The notes under the pieces are model-generated. The model made no database searches and was not told where the DNA came from. It was given only the letters and a program-made list of their open reading frames with translations. Shown here piece by piece: positions 33,499 through 42,325 of a stretch of DNA of 64,000 nucleotides; within the stretch, counting starts at the first letter, position 1; each line of letters starts with the position of its first letter. Made by a program: the position numbers and the translations under genes. This DNA comes from Haloferax prahovense DSM 18310 (lineage in GTDB: Archaea > Halobacteriota > Halobacteria > Halobacteriales > Haloferacaceae). The stretch is taken from positions 67,545 through 131,544 of the forward strand of contig NZ_AOLG01000008.1 in the NCBI RefSeq assembly GCF_000336815.1, read 5' to 3'.

Positions 33499-35214
33499 TC
33501 ATAGCTCGCCCCACCGACCGCCGAAGCGGTCCACGACGAGGAAGCTGGCGGACGTGACGAGAAGCAGGAGACAGCCCATCGCCGTCGCGGGGCCGAGACG
33601 TCGCCCGAGGAACCGCTCGACTGCGATGGGCATCGTGTAGCTCCCCGCGCCCTCCGCGAGGATGATTGTCGAGTCGAACTCGCCGATGCTGATGGCGACG
33701 GCGAACGCCGCGCCCGCGACGACGCCGGTCCAGACGAGCGGCAGTTCGATATCGACGAGCGCGCGGGTTCTGGTCGCACCGAGCGACCGCGCGGACTCCA
33801 CGAGCCGGCCGTCGAGTCGGGCGAAAAGCGGCGCGACGTTTCGGGTGACGAAGGGGTACGCGCCGACGGCGTGGGCCGCGACGATAGCGAGCGCGCCGGT
33901 GACGCGGATTCGCGTCCCCAGCACGTCGACGCCGAAGACGAGGCCGCGGAGCAGGCCGAGGCCGACGACGATGCCCGAGACGGCGAAAGGTGCCATCGCG
34001 AGTACGTCGATGAGGCCGCGCCCACGGTACCGGCGGGTCGTGAGGACGGCCATCACCACGCCCATCGGGACGGCCACGACGAGCGTCCCCGCGGCGAAGG
34101 CCAGCGAGTTCAGGATGGCGGGGAGGGGTTTGACCTGAAAGCTCGCGCCGGTCGCCTGTCGCTCGGCGAGGAAGGCGTAGTTGGCGAGCGTGAAGCCGCC
34201 GTCGCCGCCGGTGACGCTCGCCAGCACCATGCTGGCGATGGGGACGACGAACACCAGTCCGACGATGAGGGCGTAGCCGGCGATGCCGGCGGTTCGGAGC
34301 GCCGATTTCGGCGTCCAGTCGGACGGGACGACAGACCGGCGAGGAAGCGGGTTCGCCGCGCCGCCGGCCGACCGCTGGCTGGCCTCGTACCGGAGGTAGA
34401 CGGCGGTCAGCGTGATGGAGATGACCGTCTCGATGACCGCGAGGCTGGCGGCCTCGGCGTACGCGAGGTCTCGGACCCGCGAGTAGACGAACACCTCGAT
34501 GGTCGCCAGTTGGAAGCCGCCGAGTGCGAGGACGATGGGGAACGACGCGAAGGTGAAGATGAACGTCAGGGTCGCGCCGACGCCGATGGACGGCAGGAGC
34601 TGTGGGAGGACAACGTCGCGGAAGGCCCGCCGCGGGTTCGCGCCGAGCGAGCGGGCGGTCTCGACGGTCCGGGCGTCCACGCTCTCCCACGCGGCGGTGA
34701 CGACGCGGGCGACGAGCGGGGCGTTGTAGAACGCGTGGGCGACGATGATGGCTTCGAGCGTGAACAGCAGTTCGACCGGCGGGAGGCCGACGGCAGAGAG
34801 CGCGCGGTTCAGCGTCCCGTTGCGGCCGAACGTCGCCACGAAGCCGATGGCGACCATGATGGAGGGCATGACGAACGGGAGAATGGTAAGCGAACGGAGC
34901 GTCTCACGGCCGCGGAACTCGAAGCGCGAGAACAGCCACGCGGCGGGGAGGCCGAGCGCGAGGCTGGCGAGCGTCGAGTAGAACGCCTGTTTCGCCGTGA
35001 ACCAGATGATGTCGACGAGGTAGAACTCGCTCGTCAGAATCGCCGCGATGGGTTCGACCGTGGGTCGGCCGTCCACGAGGACGGCGTCGGCGAAGACGGT
35101 GGCGACGGGGTAGTAAAACAGGACCAGGAGGACGACGGCGGTGAGCGCCGCGACGAGGGTGAGCAGTCGCTGTTCGAGGACGCGGACGACCCGGCGAACC
35201 GAGACGCGGCTCAC
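33499..35214 (-). CDS. ABC transporter fused permease (ThiP-like)
   Basis: A 571-residue inner-membrane protein with two fused six-helix permease halves of about 280 residues each, as in ThiP and FbpB. Each half contains an EAA-type loop: VETARSLGANPRRAFRDVVL in the first and VESARSLGATRTRALVDIEL in the second. These dock the ATPase. The gene starts 9 bases after the binding-protein gene stop, so the two are cotranscribed. The spacing and family indicate a thiamine or ferric-iron importer. Confidence 0.92.
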   Translation of the reverse strand: MSRVSVRRVVRVLEQRLLTLVAALTAVVLLVLFYYPVATVFADAVLVDGRPTVEPIAAILTSEFYLVDIIWFTAKQAFYSTLASLALGLPAAWLFSRFEFRGRETLRSLTILPFVMPSIMVAIGFVATFGRNGTLNRALSAVGLPPVELLFTLEAIIVAHAFYNAPLVARVVTAAWESVDARTVETARSLGANPRRAFRDVVLPQLLPSIGVGATLTFIFTFASFPIVLALGGFQLATIEVFVYSRVRDLAYAEAASLAVIETVISITLTAVYLRYEASQRSAGGAANPLPRRSVVPSDWTPKSALRTAGIAGYALIVGLVFVVPIASMVLASVTGGDGGFTLANYAFLAERQATGASFQVKPLPAILNSLAFAAGTLVVAVPMGVVMAVLTTRRYRGRGLIDVLAMAPFAVSGIVVGLGLLRGLVFGVDVLGTRIRVTGALAIVAAHAVGAYPFVTRNVAPLFARLDGRLVESARSLGATRTRALVDIELPLVWTGVVAGAAFAVAISIGEFDSTIILAEGAGSYTMPIAVERFLGRRLGPATAMGCLLLLVTSASFLVVDRFGGRWGEL

Positions 35215-35223
35215 CGGTTCACC

Positions 35224-36363
35224 TCACTTTCTGGCGAACTCGCGGGCCCAGGCGTCGGTCCAGTCACTCAGGTTGTTCTGAAGCCGGTCGTAGGAGAACG
35301 TGACGGCTTCCGGCGGCTCCTGTGCGTACTGCGCGAAGTCCTCGGGCAGCTCCGCGGTGGTCGTGGCCGGGAACTGGACGTTGCGGACGGCGATTTCGGC
35401 CTGCACCTCGGGTCGGAGCATGAAGTCCATGAACTCGGCCGCGAGGTCGGGGTTCGACGCGTCGGCGAAGTGGGCCATCCCCTCGGGGTTGGCGTAGCCC
35501 TCGTCGTTCAGGAAGCGAATCTGGTGTTTCGCCATGTCCTCGCCGGCCTCGGCGGCGAACACCTGGTCGGTCGAGTACGAGACGACCATCGGGGCCTCCC
35601 CGTTCGAGTAGGCGTTGTAGGAGTCCTCCCAGTTGCCGAGGACGCGGACGTCGTTTTCCTTCAGGCTCGCCCAGTAGTCGAGGTAGCCGTCTTCGCCCTT
35701 GGCGTCGATGGTGTGGAGTAAGAACGCCTGTCCCGTCGCCGACGACGTGGGGTTCTGCGCGAGGAGCGCGCCCGCGTACTCGGACTCCAGCAGGCCGTCG
35801 AACGTTTCGGGGGCGACGAAGTCGCCGTCGCCGTAGGTCTCGTTGTAGACGAGCGAGATGTAGCCCGTGTCGTAGGGGACCGCGCGGCCCTGCGGGTCGA
35901 AGTTCAGTTGCTCGTTCACGTCGCCCAGTCGGGACAGTCCCTCGGCGGGCGAGAACAGCGCCTCGTCGAGGTTCTGGTCGATGCGGACGAGCATCTGCGC
36001 GTCGAGGCCGACGTAGAGGTCCGCGCCGGACTCGACGCCGCGGAGGGCGCGTTCGATGTAGTAGTTCACGCCCGAATCGGGCGTCTGCCACTCCAGCGTC
36101 GCGTCGAACTCGGACTCGAACGTCTCTTTCAGCCACGGACCGGGGCTCGAACTCGGCGCGTCGACGAACGAGCCGTAGGTGCCGACGGTGAGCGTCGGCG
36201 ACTCGCCGCCTGTGGTCGTCCCCTCGGTCGTCGTCGTGGTCGTCTCGGCCGTGTCGCCCGAGGCCTCGGTCGTCGTCTGCTCGCCGCCGGTCCCGGTGCA
36301 GCCGGCGAGGAGCGCGGAGACGCCTCCCGCACCGGCGGCCTTCAGGAAACTACGTCGTCTCAT
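35224..36363 (-). CDS. ABC transporter substrate-binding lipoprotein (TbpA-like, thiamine)
   Basis: A 379-residue exported lipoprotein. The N-terminus MRRRSFLKAAGAGGVSALLA followed by GC is a twin-arginine signal with lipobox, and a Thr/Glu-rich linker tethers it to the membrane. The body has the class II binding-protein fold. LTVGTYGSFVDAPSSSPGPW, VESGADLYVGLDAQ, and YDTGYISLVYNETYGDGDFV resemble the thiamine-binding protein family. ATG 36363 sits 27 bases below a TATA box, so the mRNA is probably leaderless. It heads the operon with the permease and ATPase. Confidence 0.9.
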   Translation of the reverse strand: MRRRSFLKAAGAGGVSALLAGCTGTGGEQTTTEASGDTAETTTTTTEGTTTGGESPTLTVGTYGSFVDAPSSSPGPWLKETFESEFDATLEWQTPDSGVNYYIERALRGVESGADLYVGLDAQMLVRIDQNLDEALFSPAEGLSRLGDVNEQLNFDPQGRAVPYDTGYISLVYNETYGDGDFVAPETFDGLLESEYAGALLAQNPTSSATGQAFLLHTIDAKGEDGYLDYWASLKENDVRVLGNWEDSYNAYSNGEAPMVVSYSTDQVFAAEAGEDMAKHQIRFLNDEGYANPEGMAHFADASNPDLAAEFMDFMLRPEVQAEIAVRNVQFPATTTAELPEDFAQYAQEPPEAVTFSYDRLQNNLSDWTDAWAREFARK

Positions 36364-36385
36364 TACTCGGTTGTTGCACTCTGTG

Positions 36386-36395
36386 GTATTTAACG
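36386..36395 (-). promoter_or_regulatory. TATA box of the thiamine-type ABC operon
   Basis: GTTAAATACC on the minus strand centred 27 bases before the ATG at 36363. No room remains for a TPP riboswitch between the predicted start site and the gene. Confidence 0.6.
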
Positions 36396-36426
36396 GGCGT
36401 GGTGTTCTCGGAGACGAATAAACGGC

Positions 36427-36443
36427 CGAATCTGTCGGATTCG
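36427..36443. promoter_or_regulatory. Inverted repeat between two divergent promoters
   Basis: CGAATC (36427-36432) and GATTCG (36438-36443) with a 5-base spacer, between the TATA boxes of the binding-protein gene and the AI-2E-type gene. Possible operator for one or both. Confidence 0.4.
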
Positions 36444-36464
36444 AGGTCCGTATCGGGAGAACGA

Positions 36465-36472
36465 CTTTATCC
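36465..36472 (+). promoter_or_regulatory. TATA box of the AI-2E-type exporter gene
   Basis: CTTTATCC centred 26 bases before the GTG at 36494. A GGAGGTG also abuts the start codon. Confidence 0.5.
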
Positions 36473-36493
36473 TCGGCGGGAGTATCACCGGAG

Positions 36494-37528
36494 GTGACTG
36501 CTTCTCGTCCGTACGTCCTCGGCGGTGTGCTCGCCCTCTTCGTGCTGCTCGCGGCGGTCATGCTCGCGGACGTGTTGGCGACGGTGTTTTTCGCCATCAC
36601 GGTCGCCTACCTGCTCGTGCCGCTCAGGCGACGCCTCGAAGCGCGCGGGGTCTCCCGATGGGTCTCCAGCCTCGCCGCCACCGTCGTCGCGGCGGTCGGC
36701 GTCGGCGTCGTGCTCGCGCCGCTCGTCGTCATCGTCTTCCTCCGACTGAGCGACATCCTCGAGCTCGCGGCGCTCCTGCCCGACGTGGTGACCGTCGAGT
36801 TCCTCGGGATGGTCGAGACGGTGACGCTCGACGACGTGGTTGCGGTCGGCCTCGACCTGCTCCAGTCGCTCGGCCGCGTCGCCGCCACCGCCGCGCCCGT
36901 GGTCCTGATCAAACTCACGCTGTTCGGCTTCCTCGTGTTCTCGCTGCTCCTCAGCGGCGACGCCGTCGGGCGGACGCTCCTCGCGCTGGTCCCCGCCGAC
37001 TACCGGGATGCGGCGACGGCCCTCAACGAGCGGGCCCGCGAGACACTGTTCGCCATCTACGTCCTGCAGGCGGCGACCGCCGTCGGCACGTTCGCCATCG
37101 GCCTCGTCGTCTTCTGGGCGCTCGGCTACGACTACGTCGTCACGCTCGCCACGGTCGCGGCCGTCCTCCAGTTCATCCCCATCGTCGGCCCGAGCGTCCT
37201 GCTCGCGGCGATGGCCGTCTACCACGTCGCGGTCGGCGACCTCGTCGCCGCCGCGCTCGTCGTCGCCGTCGGCGGATTCGCGGTCGCGTGGCTCCCGGAT
37301 ATCCTGATTCGCCCGCGACTCGCCAAGGAGACCGCCGACCTGCCGGGGAGCCTCTACTTCGTCGGCTTCGTCGGCGGCCTGCTCAGCCTCGGTCCGGTTG
37401 GTATCATCGCCGGCCCGCTCGTCGTCGCGCTCCTCGCGGAGTCCGTTGACCTGCTCGGTGCGGAGTTACGCGTCGACGACGGCGGAGGCGAGGAGGCCGC
37501 GGGCGACGACCCGGTCGAGACTCCCTGA
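36494..37528 (+). CDS. AI-2E family (UPF0118) transporter
   Basis: A 344-residue membrane protein with about seven helices. The first (VLGGVLALFVLLAAVMLADV) is near the N-terminus, and a large extramembrane helical region lies in the middle. The family signature at the C-terminus is clear: LQFIPIVGPSVLLAAMAVYH, PRLAKETADLPGSLYFVGFV and GGLLSLGPVGIIAGPLVVAL. Members export diverse small molecules or act as Na/H antiporters, so the substrate is open. It starts with GTG at 36494, preceded by GGAGGTG. Divergent from the thiamine-type ABC operon. Confidence 0.9.
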   Translation: MTASRPYVLGGVLALFVLLAAVMLADVLATVFFAITVAYLLVPLRRRLEARGVSRWVSSLAATVVAAVGVGVVLAPLVVIVFLRLSDILELAALLPDVVTVEFLGMVETVTLDDVVAVGLDLLQSLGRVAATAAPVVLIKLTLFGFLVFSLLLSGDAVGRTLLALVPADYRDAATALNERARETLFAIYVLQAATAVGTFAIGLVVFWALGYDYVVTLATVAAVLQFIPIVGPSVLLAAMAVYHVAVGDLVAAALVVAVGGFAVAWLPDILIRPRLAKETADLPGSLYFVGFVGGLLSLGPVGIIAGPLVVALLAESVDLLGAELRVDDGGGEEAAGDDPVETP

Positions 37529-37540
37529 CTGCGCCGCTCG

Positions 37541-38317
37541 TCAGCCCTCGACGACCGCGCCGTCGCGTTCCTCCCACTCGGTGAGGCTGCCCTCGTAGAA
37601 CGCCACGTCGTCGTAGCCGAGGTGCGAGAGGACGACGTAGGTGTGGCTGATGCGCCGGGCGGTGTTGCAGTAGAGGACGACCCGACGGTCCGGGGCGGCG
37701 CCCGCGGCGTCCAGAATCGAGTCGAGTTCGTCCCGCGGTTTCAGCCCGCGGGTCTCGTCGTCGACGAGTTCGCGCCAGTCGAGGTTGACCGCGCCGGGGA
37801 GGTGGCCTTCGTCGTACTCCGCGGGGTCGCGGGTGTCCACGATGACGGTCTCGGGGTCGTCCAGCGCGGCTTCGACCGCCTCGAAGTCCACGAGCGGCGT
37901 CTCGGTCGGGTCGGTTATCTCGTAGACCGTTCCCTCGACCTCGGTCGCCTCGGTCGTCGTCTCGCGCTCGCGGTTCCACGCGCTGAAGTCGCCGTCGAGG
38001 AGGTGGAGTTTCTCGGGGTCGTGTCCGTAGAGGAGGGCGGTCACGAGAAAGCGGGCGGCGAAGACGCCGTGGGTGTCGTCGTAGGCGACCACGTCGTCGT
38101 CGGCCGCGATGCCCGCGCCCGAAAGGAGGTCGGACCACGCGTCGCGGCCGGGGAGCATTCCCACGTCGCCGTCGGCGCTTCGGAACTCGTCGAAGGGTAT
38201 CGACACCGCGCCGGGGAGGTGCCCGATGCCGTCGAACTCCCAGCCGTCCCGTACGTCCACCACGCGAACGTCGCCGAGTCGGTCCGCGAGCCACGTCGAA
38301 GAGACCACGTCTACCAT
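37541..38317 (-). CDS. tssA: Thiosulfate sulfurtransferase (tandem rhodanese)
   Basis: A 258-residue two-domain rhodanese that transfers sulfane sulfur. The N-terminal domain (MVDVVSSTWLADRLGDVRVV) is the inactive half. The C-terminal domain contains the active-site cysteine in VVLYCNTARRISHTYVVLSH. The structural motif TRDPAEYDEGHLPGAVNLDW is present. The ATG at 38317 is preferred over upstream in-frame sequence, which is Arg-rich noise. A paralogue is transcribed divergently at 38569. Roles may include cyanide detoxification or sulfur donation for tRNA thiolation and cofactors (inference). Confidence 0.9.
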   Translation of the reverse strand: MVDVVSSTWLADRLGDVRVVDVRDGWEFDGIGHLPGAVSIPFDEFRSADGDVGMLPGRDAWSDLLSGAGIAADDDVVAYDDTHGVFAARFLVTALLYGHDPEKLHLLDGDFSAWNRERETTTEATEVEGTVYEITDPTETPLVDFEAVEAALDDPETVIVDTRDPAEYDEGHLPGAVNLDWRELVDDETRGLKPRDELDSILDAAGAAPDRRVVLYCNTARRISHTYVVLSHLGYDDVAFYEGSLTEWEERDGAVVEG

Positions 38318-38568
38318 GTCCCCACGTTTCCGGGCCGCGGATTTAGGTCCGCCCCTCCTCGCACCCCTCGCCACGTGTCCGGGGTAGCGGATGTTGTTGC
38401 TGGTTTCGTCGGATACCGGGCTGAGAATCCCCGAGACGGCCGTTCTCCGAGTCACTTTCGCCGTCTCCCCCGCCTTATCTGGGACAATATTGCCGCATCA
38501 CCCGAGGTCAGGCCGTACATGCCGTCGCTGTGAGAGTTATGGGCCTTCCTGTTGTACGGTGAAACGCG

Positions 38569-39429
38569 ATGTCAAACTCCGATTACGCGAAGGACGTGCT
38601 CGTCTCTGCGGACTGGGTGGAGAGCCACCTCGACGAGTTCCAGAGCGACGACCCGGCGTACCGACTCGTCGAAGTGGACGTGGACACCGAGGCGTACGAC
38701 GAGAGTCACGCCCCCGGTGCCATCGGGTTCAACTGGGAGTCCCAGCTGCAGGACCAGACGACCCGCGACGTGCTGACCAAGGAGGACTTCGAGGACCTCC
38801 TCGGCTCCCACGGCATCTCCGAGGACTCTACGGTCGTCCTCTACGGCGACAACTCCAACTGGTTCGCCGCCTACACCTATTGGCAGTTCAAGTACTACGG
38901 CCACGAGAACGTTCACCTGATGAACGGCGGCCGCGACTACTGGGTCGACAACGACTATCCGACGACCGACGAAATCCCGTCCTTCCCGGAGCAAGACTAC
39001 AGCGCCAAGGGTCCCTTCGAGGACATCCGCGCGTACCGCGACGACGTCGAGAAGGCGGTCGACAAGGGTCTTCCCCTCGTCGACGTTCGCTCGCCCGAAG
39101 AGTTCTCCGGCGAGATTCTCGCGCCCCCGGGACTGCAGGAGACCGCCCAGCGCGGCGGCCACATCCCCGGCGCGAGCAACATCTCGTGGGCCGCGACCGT
39201 CAACGACGACGGCACCTTCAAGTCTGCCGACGAACTCCGCGACCTCTACGCGGACCAGGGCATCGAAGGCGACGAGTCCACCATCGCCTACTGCCGCATC
39301 GGCGAGCGCTCGTCCATCGCGTGGTTCGCCCTTCACGAACTCCTCGGCTACGAGAACGTCACCAACTACGACGGCTCGTGGACGGAGTGGGGCAACCTCG
39401 TCGGCGCGCCCGTCGAGAAGGGTAACTGA
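38569..39429 (+). CDS. tssB: Thiosulfate sulfurtransferase (tandem rhodanese)
   Basis: A 286-residue paralogue of the divergent gene at 37541. Domain 1 (VSADWVESHLDEFQSDDPAY) is non-catalytic. Domain 2 has the active-site loop TIAYCRIGERSSIAWFALHE, of the Cys-Arg-x-Gly-x-Arg-Ser type typical of thiosulfate-specific rhodaneses, plus VDVRSPEEFSGEILAPPGLQ. The two genes share a 251-base promoter region, with a TATA-like GTTATGG about 32 bases before this ATG. Different active-site loops in the pair suggest different donors or acceptors. Confidence 0.92.
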   Translation: MSNSDYAKDVLVSADWVESHLDEFQSDDPAYRLVEVDVDTEAYDESHAPGAIGFNWESQLQDQTTRDVLTKEDFEDLLGSHGISEDSTVVLYGDNSNWFAAYTYWQFKYYGHENVHLMNGGRDYWVDNDYPTTDEIPSFPEQDYSAKGPFEDIRAYRDDVEKAVDKGLPLVDVRSPEEFSGEILAPPGLQETAQRGGHIPGASNISWAATVNDDGTFKSADELRDLYADQGIEGDESTIAYCRIGERSSIAWFALHELLGYENVTNYDGSWTEWGNLVGAPVEKGN

Positions 39430-39482
39430 GCCGCCTCGGCCTCAGTTCGTTTCGATACCGACCGACCGGTTCTTTTTGGGGT

Positions 39483-40925
39483 TCACATCGGCAGGACGCT
39501 GATGCCGACGGCGACGAGTACGCCCGCGCCGAGAAGCACCATCACGCAGTAGCCCATGATGTCGCGGACCGACAGGCCGCTGATGGAGAGCAGCGGGATG
39601 GCCCAGAAGGGCTGAATCATGTTGGTCCACGCGTCGCCCCACGAGGCGGCGACGGCGACCCGCGGGATGGACTCGCCGGACGCCTTCGCGGCCGTGACGA
39701 GCGTCTCACCGATGACGGCCCACTCGCCCCCGCCGGAGGGGACGAAGAAGTTCACGAGGCCGGCGGTGAAGAAGGCAAAGGCCGGGAGCGTCCCGTCGGG
39801 CGCGACGGCGACCATGCCCTGTGCGATTTGCGTGGCGAGGCTGACGGAGCCCTCCGGCGCGTAGGCCATGATGCCCATGATGCCCGCGTAGAAGGGGAAC
39901 TGGAGGATGATTCCCCAGACGTTCTCGACGGCCTCGACGACGGCCTCGATGTACGCCTTGGGCGTCCCGTGGAACAGCAGGCCGAGAAAGAGGAAACCGA
40001 AGTTGACGATGTTCAGGTTGAGATTGTTCCACGGCATCGTCCCGTTCTGGACGCCCTCCCAGAAGTACAGGGCGACCGCGAGCAGGCCGACGACGCCGAT
40101 TGCCACGCCGATGCCGAGCGAGTGCTCGATGCGCGTCGCGAGCGAGGCGTCGTCGGGGACGGCCGTGGAGGCCCACCCGCCGGTCGCCTGCTCGCCGCCG
40201 TCGGTCGCCGTCTCGAACGCCGCGGGGTCGATGGGCGTCTTCTTCGCGTCGTCGGTCGGGTACATGAGCGCGAACAGCGCCGGCAGGAAGAGGAAGCCGA
40301 CCGCGACGACCAACACGAGGTTGGCGACCGTGAAGATGGTCCCGCCGGTGCCGAACGTCGTGTCGAGGATGCCCGCCTCGATGAGGAAGTTCCCCTCGGT
40401 GTTCAACAGGAGCGGAATCGACCCCGCGAGACCGCCGTGCCAGACGACGAACCCGGAGTACGCCCCGGCGACGACGATGGGGAAGTCGATGCCGCGCATC
40501 TCGGTCGCTATCTTCCGGGCGAACAGCGCCCCGACGACGAGGCCGAGGCCCCAGTGGACGAACGACGCCGCGGCGGCGACGACCGGCACCATCGCGGCCG
40601 CCCCTCGCTCCGTGTTCGGGACGCCCGCGAGGCGCGTCAGGAGCCAGTCCACGGGCTTCGTCTGCGCGAGCGCGTAGCCCGTCATCAGGATGAGCGTCAT
40701 CTGCATCCCGAACGAAAGCAGGTTCCAGAAGCCGCCGTACCAGCCGTCGATGAGGAGGTTCCCGGCGTGTCCGACCACGCCGACCCCCTCGGCCGGCGCG
40801 ACCGACACCAGCGCCAGCACGAACGCCACTCCGGTCAGGATGATGGCGAACAGGAACGCGTCGGGGAGGTACTGTTCGACCAGTTTCGAACTGCGCTCCG
40901 CCGCCTGCCTGATAGCGTTTGTCAT
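39483..40925 (-). CDS. Short-chain fatty acid transporter (AtoE family)
   Basis: A 480-residue membrane protein with about twelve helices that should import butyrate and other short-chain fatty acids. Family landmarks are LVEQYLPDAFLFAIILTGVA, WYGGFWNLLSFGMQMTLILM, SFVHWGLGLVVGALFARKIA, and the GxGG-containing loop near VPSGGGEWAVIGETLV. The C-terminus ISGLSVRDIMGYCVMVLLGA is conserved. Start at ATG 40925 agrees with a TATA box at 40951-40960. No acyl-CoA genes are adjacent, though an acyl-CoA thioesterase is at 46.9 kb. Confidence 0.9.
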   Translation of the reverse strand: MTNAIRQAAERSSKLVEQYLPDAFLFAIILTGVAFVLALVSVAPAEGVGVVGHAGNLLIDGWYGGFWNLLSFGMQMTLILMTGYALAQTKPVDWLLTRLAGVPNTERGAAAMVPVVAAAASFVHWGLGLVVGALFARKIATEMRGIDFPIVVAGAYSGFVVWHGGLAGSIPLLLNTEGNFLIEAGILDTTFGTGGTIFTVANLVLVVAVGFLFLPALFALMYPTDDAKKTPIDPAAFETATDGGEQATGGWASTAVPDDASLATRIEHSLGIGVAIGVVGLLAVALYFWEGVQNGTMPWNNLNLNIVNFGFLFLGLLFHGTPKAYIEAVVEAVENVWGIILQFPFYAGIMGIMAYAPEGSVSLATQIAQGMVAVAPDGTLPAFAFFTAGLVNFFVPSGGGEWAVIGETLVTAAKASGESIPRVAVAASWGDAWTNMIQPFWAIPLLSISGLSVRDIMGYCVMVLLGAGVLVAVGISVLPM

Positions 40926-40950
40926 AGCTCGGATAACCTCATGATAATAC

Positions 40951-40960
40951 AATATATAAT
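40951..40960 (-). promoter_or_regulatory. TATA box of the fatty acid transporter gene
   Basis: ATTATATATT on the minus strand, centred 30 bases before the ATG at 40925, inside a conspicuous AT-rich tract (40926-40985). Confidence 0.65.
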
Positions 40961-41110
40961 GTTTAATATTCCTGCTAGTTCGATTCGGTAGAATGTCACG
41001 AACCGGCCGACACGCCGGTCGTCGTCTGGGGTCGGGTCGGGTCGTCGCAGACCCGCGCCGGACTCGCCGCCGCCGATGGGTACAAACCCGAGACGGACAT
41101 ACGGGAGCGT

Positions 41111-41710
41111 ATGTCCGAACTCCTCGACACCCTCCGCGACGACCACGAGACGCCGCTTTCCCGACTCGGCTCCTCGAAGGCGCTGTACGCCGTCACCGGC
41201 GGCGAGATGGACGGCGACGCGGTCCGCGCCGCGGCCGCCGCCGAGGCCGCCGCCGCCGCCGACCTGTTCGACTGGTGGGCAGACGACGAACCGAACGACG
41301 AGGCGGCCGCGCTCTTTTCGGACCTCGCCGACACCGCCCGGGAGCACGCCGAAACCGTCGGCGCGGAGTCCGACGGCTCGAAGCCGAACGTCTACGACGT
41401 GCTCGCCGAGTTCGAGACGACCGACGGCCGCCTCGGCGGCGCGCTCGCCCGCGCGCTCGTGTCGCTGAAGACCGTCGAGCAGATGGTCGGCTTCTTCGTC
41501 GGCGACGCGGACCCGATGGCCGCCAACGACTTCCGCACGCTCAAGTCCGACCTCAACGACCAACTCGACACGCTCGAAGCCGCCATCGACGGCCTCGTCG
41601 AGGACGACGCCGTCGCCCGCGAGGCCGCCGACGCGGTGGTCGAAGCCGCCTACGACGAGTACGTCGAGACGCTGGAAGGCATGGGCGTCAAGCCGAAGAA
41701 CGTCTGCTAA
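41111..41710 (+). CDS. Helical haloarchaeal hypothetical protein
   Basis: A 199-residue, all-helical acidic protein. It begins MSELLDTLRDDHETPLSRLG and has an Ala-rich helix pair (VRAAAAAEAAAAADLFDWWA). Two central helices follow (RLGGALARALVSLKTVEQMV) and a C-terminal coiled-coil-like segment (TLKSDLNDQLDTLEAAIDGL). Haloarchaeal relatives have been labelled rubrerythrin-like or antitermination protein in my memory, but the EExxH iron motifs of rubrerythrin are not visible. I therefore assign no function. A TATA tract upstream (40955-40985) may serve this gene and the divergent fatty acid transporter. Confidence 0.75.
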   Translation: MSELLDTLRDDHETPLSRLGSSKALYAVTGGEMDGDAVRAAAAAEAAAAADLFDWWADDEPNDEAAALFSDLADTAREHAETVGAESDGSKPNVYDVLAEFETTDGRLGGALARALVSLKTVEQMVGFFVGDADPMAANDFRTLKSDLNDQLDTLEAAIDGLVEDDAVAREAADAVVEAAYDEYVETLEGMGVKPKNVC

Positions 41711-41931
41711 GCCCCCTTTTCACTCACAGAGGGTCGCCGTTGGCGACCCACCCGGAGTAAACCGTCTCCGTGAACGGTAGCGGAACGACGGCTCGTGAGA
41801 CGCAGCGCGCCTCACGGTGGGGAAAACAGCCGCGAGACTCGACTTCGGCCTGGCTCGCTGTGCGTTATGCTCGGAACTTGTATCTTCGTTCGCCCAGTGC
41901 TGACAGCGCCGACTCGCGGCGTAACGGGCGA

Positions 41932-41953
41932 GTTCCAGTAGAAACGAGGGGGT
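41932..41953 (+). repeat. ORB-like motif, TCCAGT variant, between convergent genes
   Basis: TCCAGTAGAAACGAGGGGGT has two mismatches to the origin core. It lies 14 bases past the 3' end of the minus-strand gene at 41968 and 222 past the plus-strand gene ending at 41710. Confidence 0.55.
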
Positions 41954-41967
41954 TTGTCAGCCGGTCG

Positions 41968-42237
41968 TCAGACGCCGGGGACGCCCTTGCGGTATTCGAG
42001 AACTTCGCTTCGAGCCTCGCGGACTGTCTCGGCGACGTCGCCGTCGAGGCCCTCGGCGAGTTCGTGGAGGACCGTCATGTGGCGGGCGAGTCGCCCGTGG
42101 TCCGGTCCCTGCTCGCGCGTCGCCAGCTTCGCGAGCTGGTCGGACTGTTCGTAGAGTCGCTCCTGCACGTCGCCCTCGGTCGCCTCGGCGGCTTCCTTGA
42201 GCAGGTTGCTCGCGCGTTCGAGTTCGGCTCGCGTCAT
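41968..42237 (-). CDS. Small helical protein (DUF7553-like)
   Basis: An 89-residue all-helical protein: [20 protein letters not shown], then [20 protein letters not shown] and a C-terminal [20 protein letters not shown]. The conserved [15 protein letters not shown] segment looks like a helical-bundle core. It appears to match a haloarchaeal domain family labelled DUF7553 (from memory). The start at 42237 leaves an 88-base gap to the divergent uvrB, so the two promoters overlap. Function unknown; proximity to uvrB may be coincidental. Confidence 0.78.
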   Translation of the reverse strand: MTRAELERASNLLKEAAEATEGDVQERLYEQSDQLAKLATREQGPDHGRLARHMTVLHELAEGLDGDVAETVREARSEVLEYRKGVPGV

Positions 42238-42325
42238 ACTGAACGGTTCGACAGCCCGACCCAAAACCGTTCCTCCGGCGACAAGCACCGCCTCGCTCAA
42301 GTACGCCGCGACCCAAGGACGGGCA

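Noticed and set aside
36364-36420. TPP riboswitch before the thiamine-type ABC operon
   Set aside because: The TATA box lies only 27 bases from the start codon, leaving no leader for a riboswitch, and no THI-box sequence is visible.
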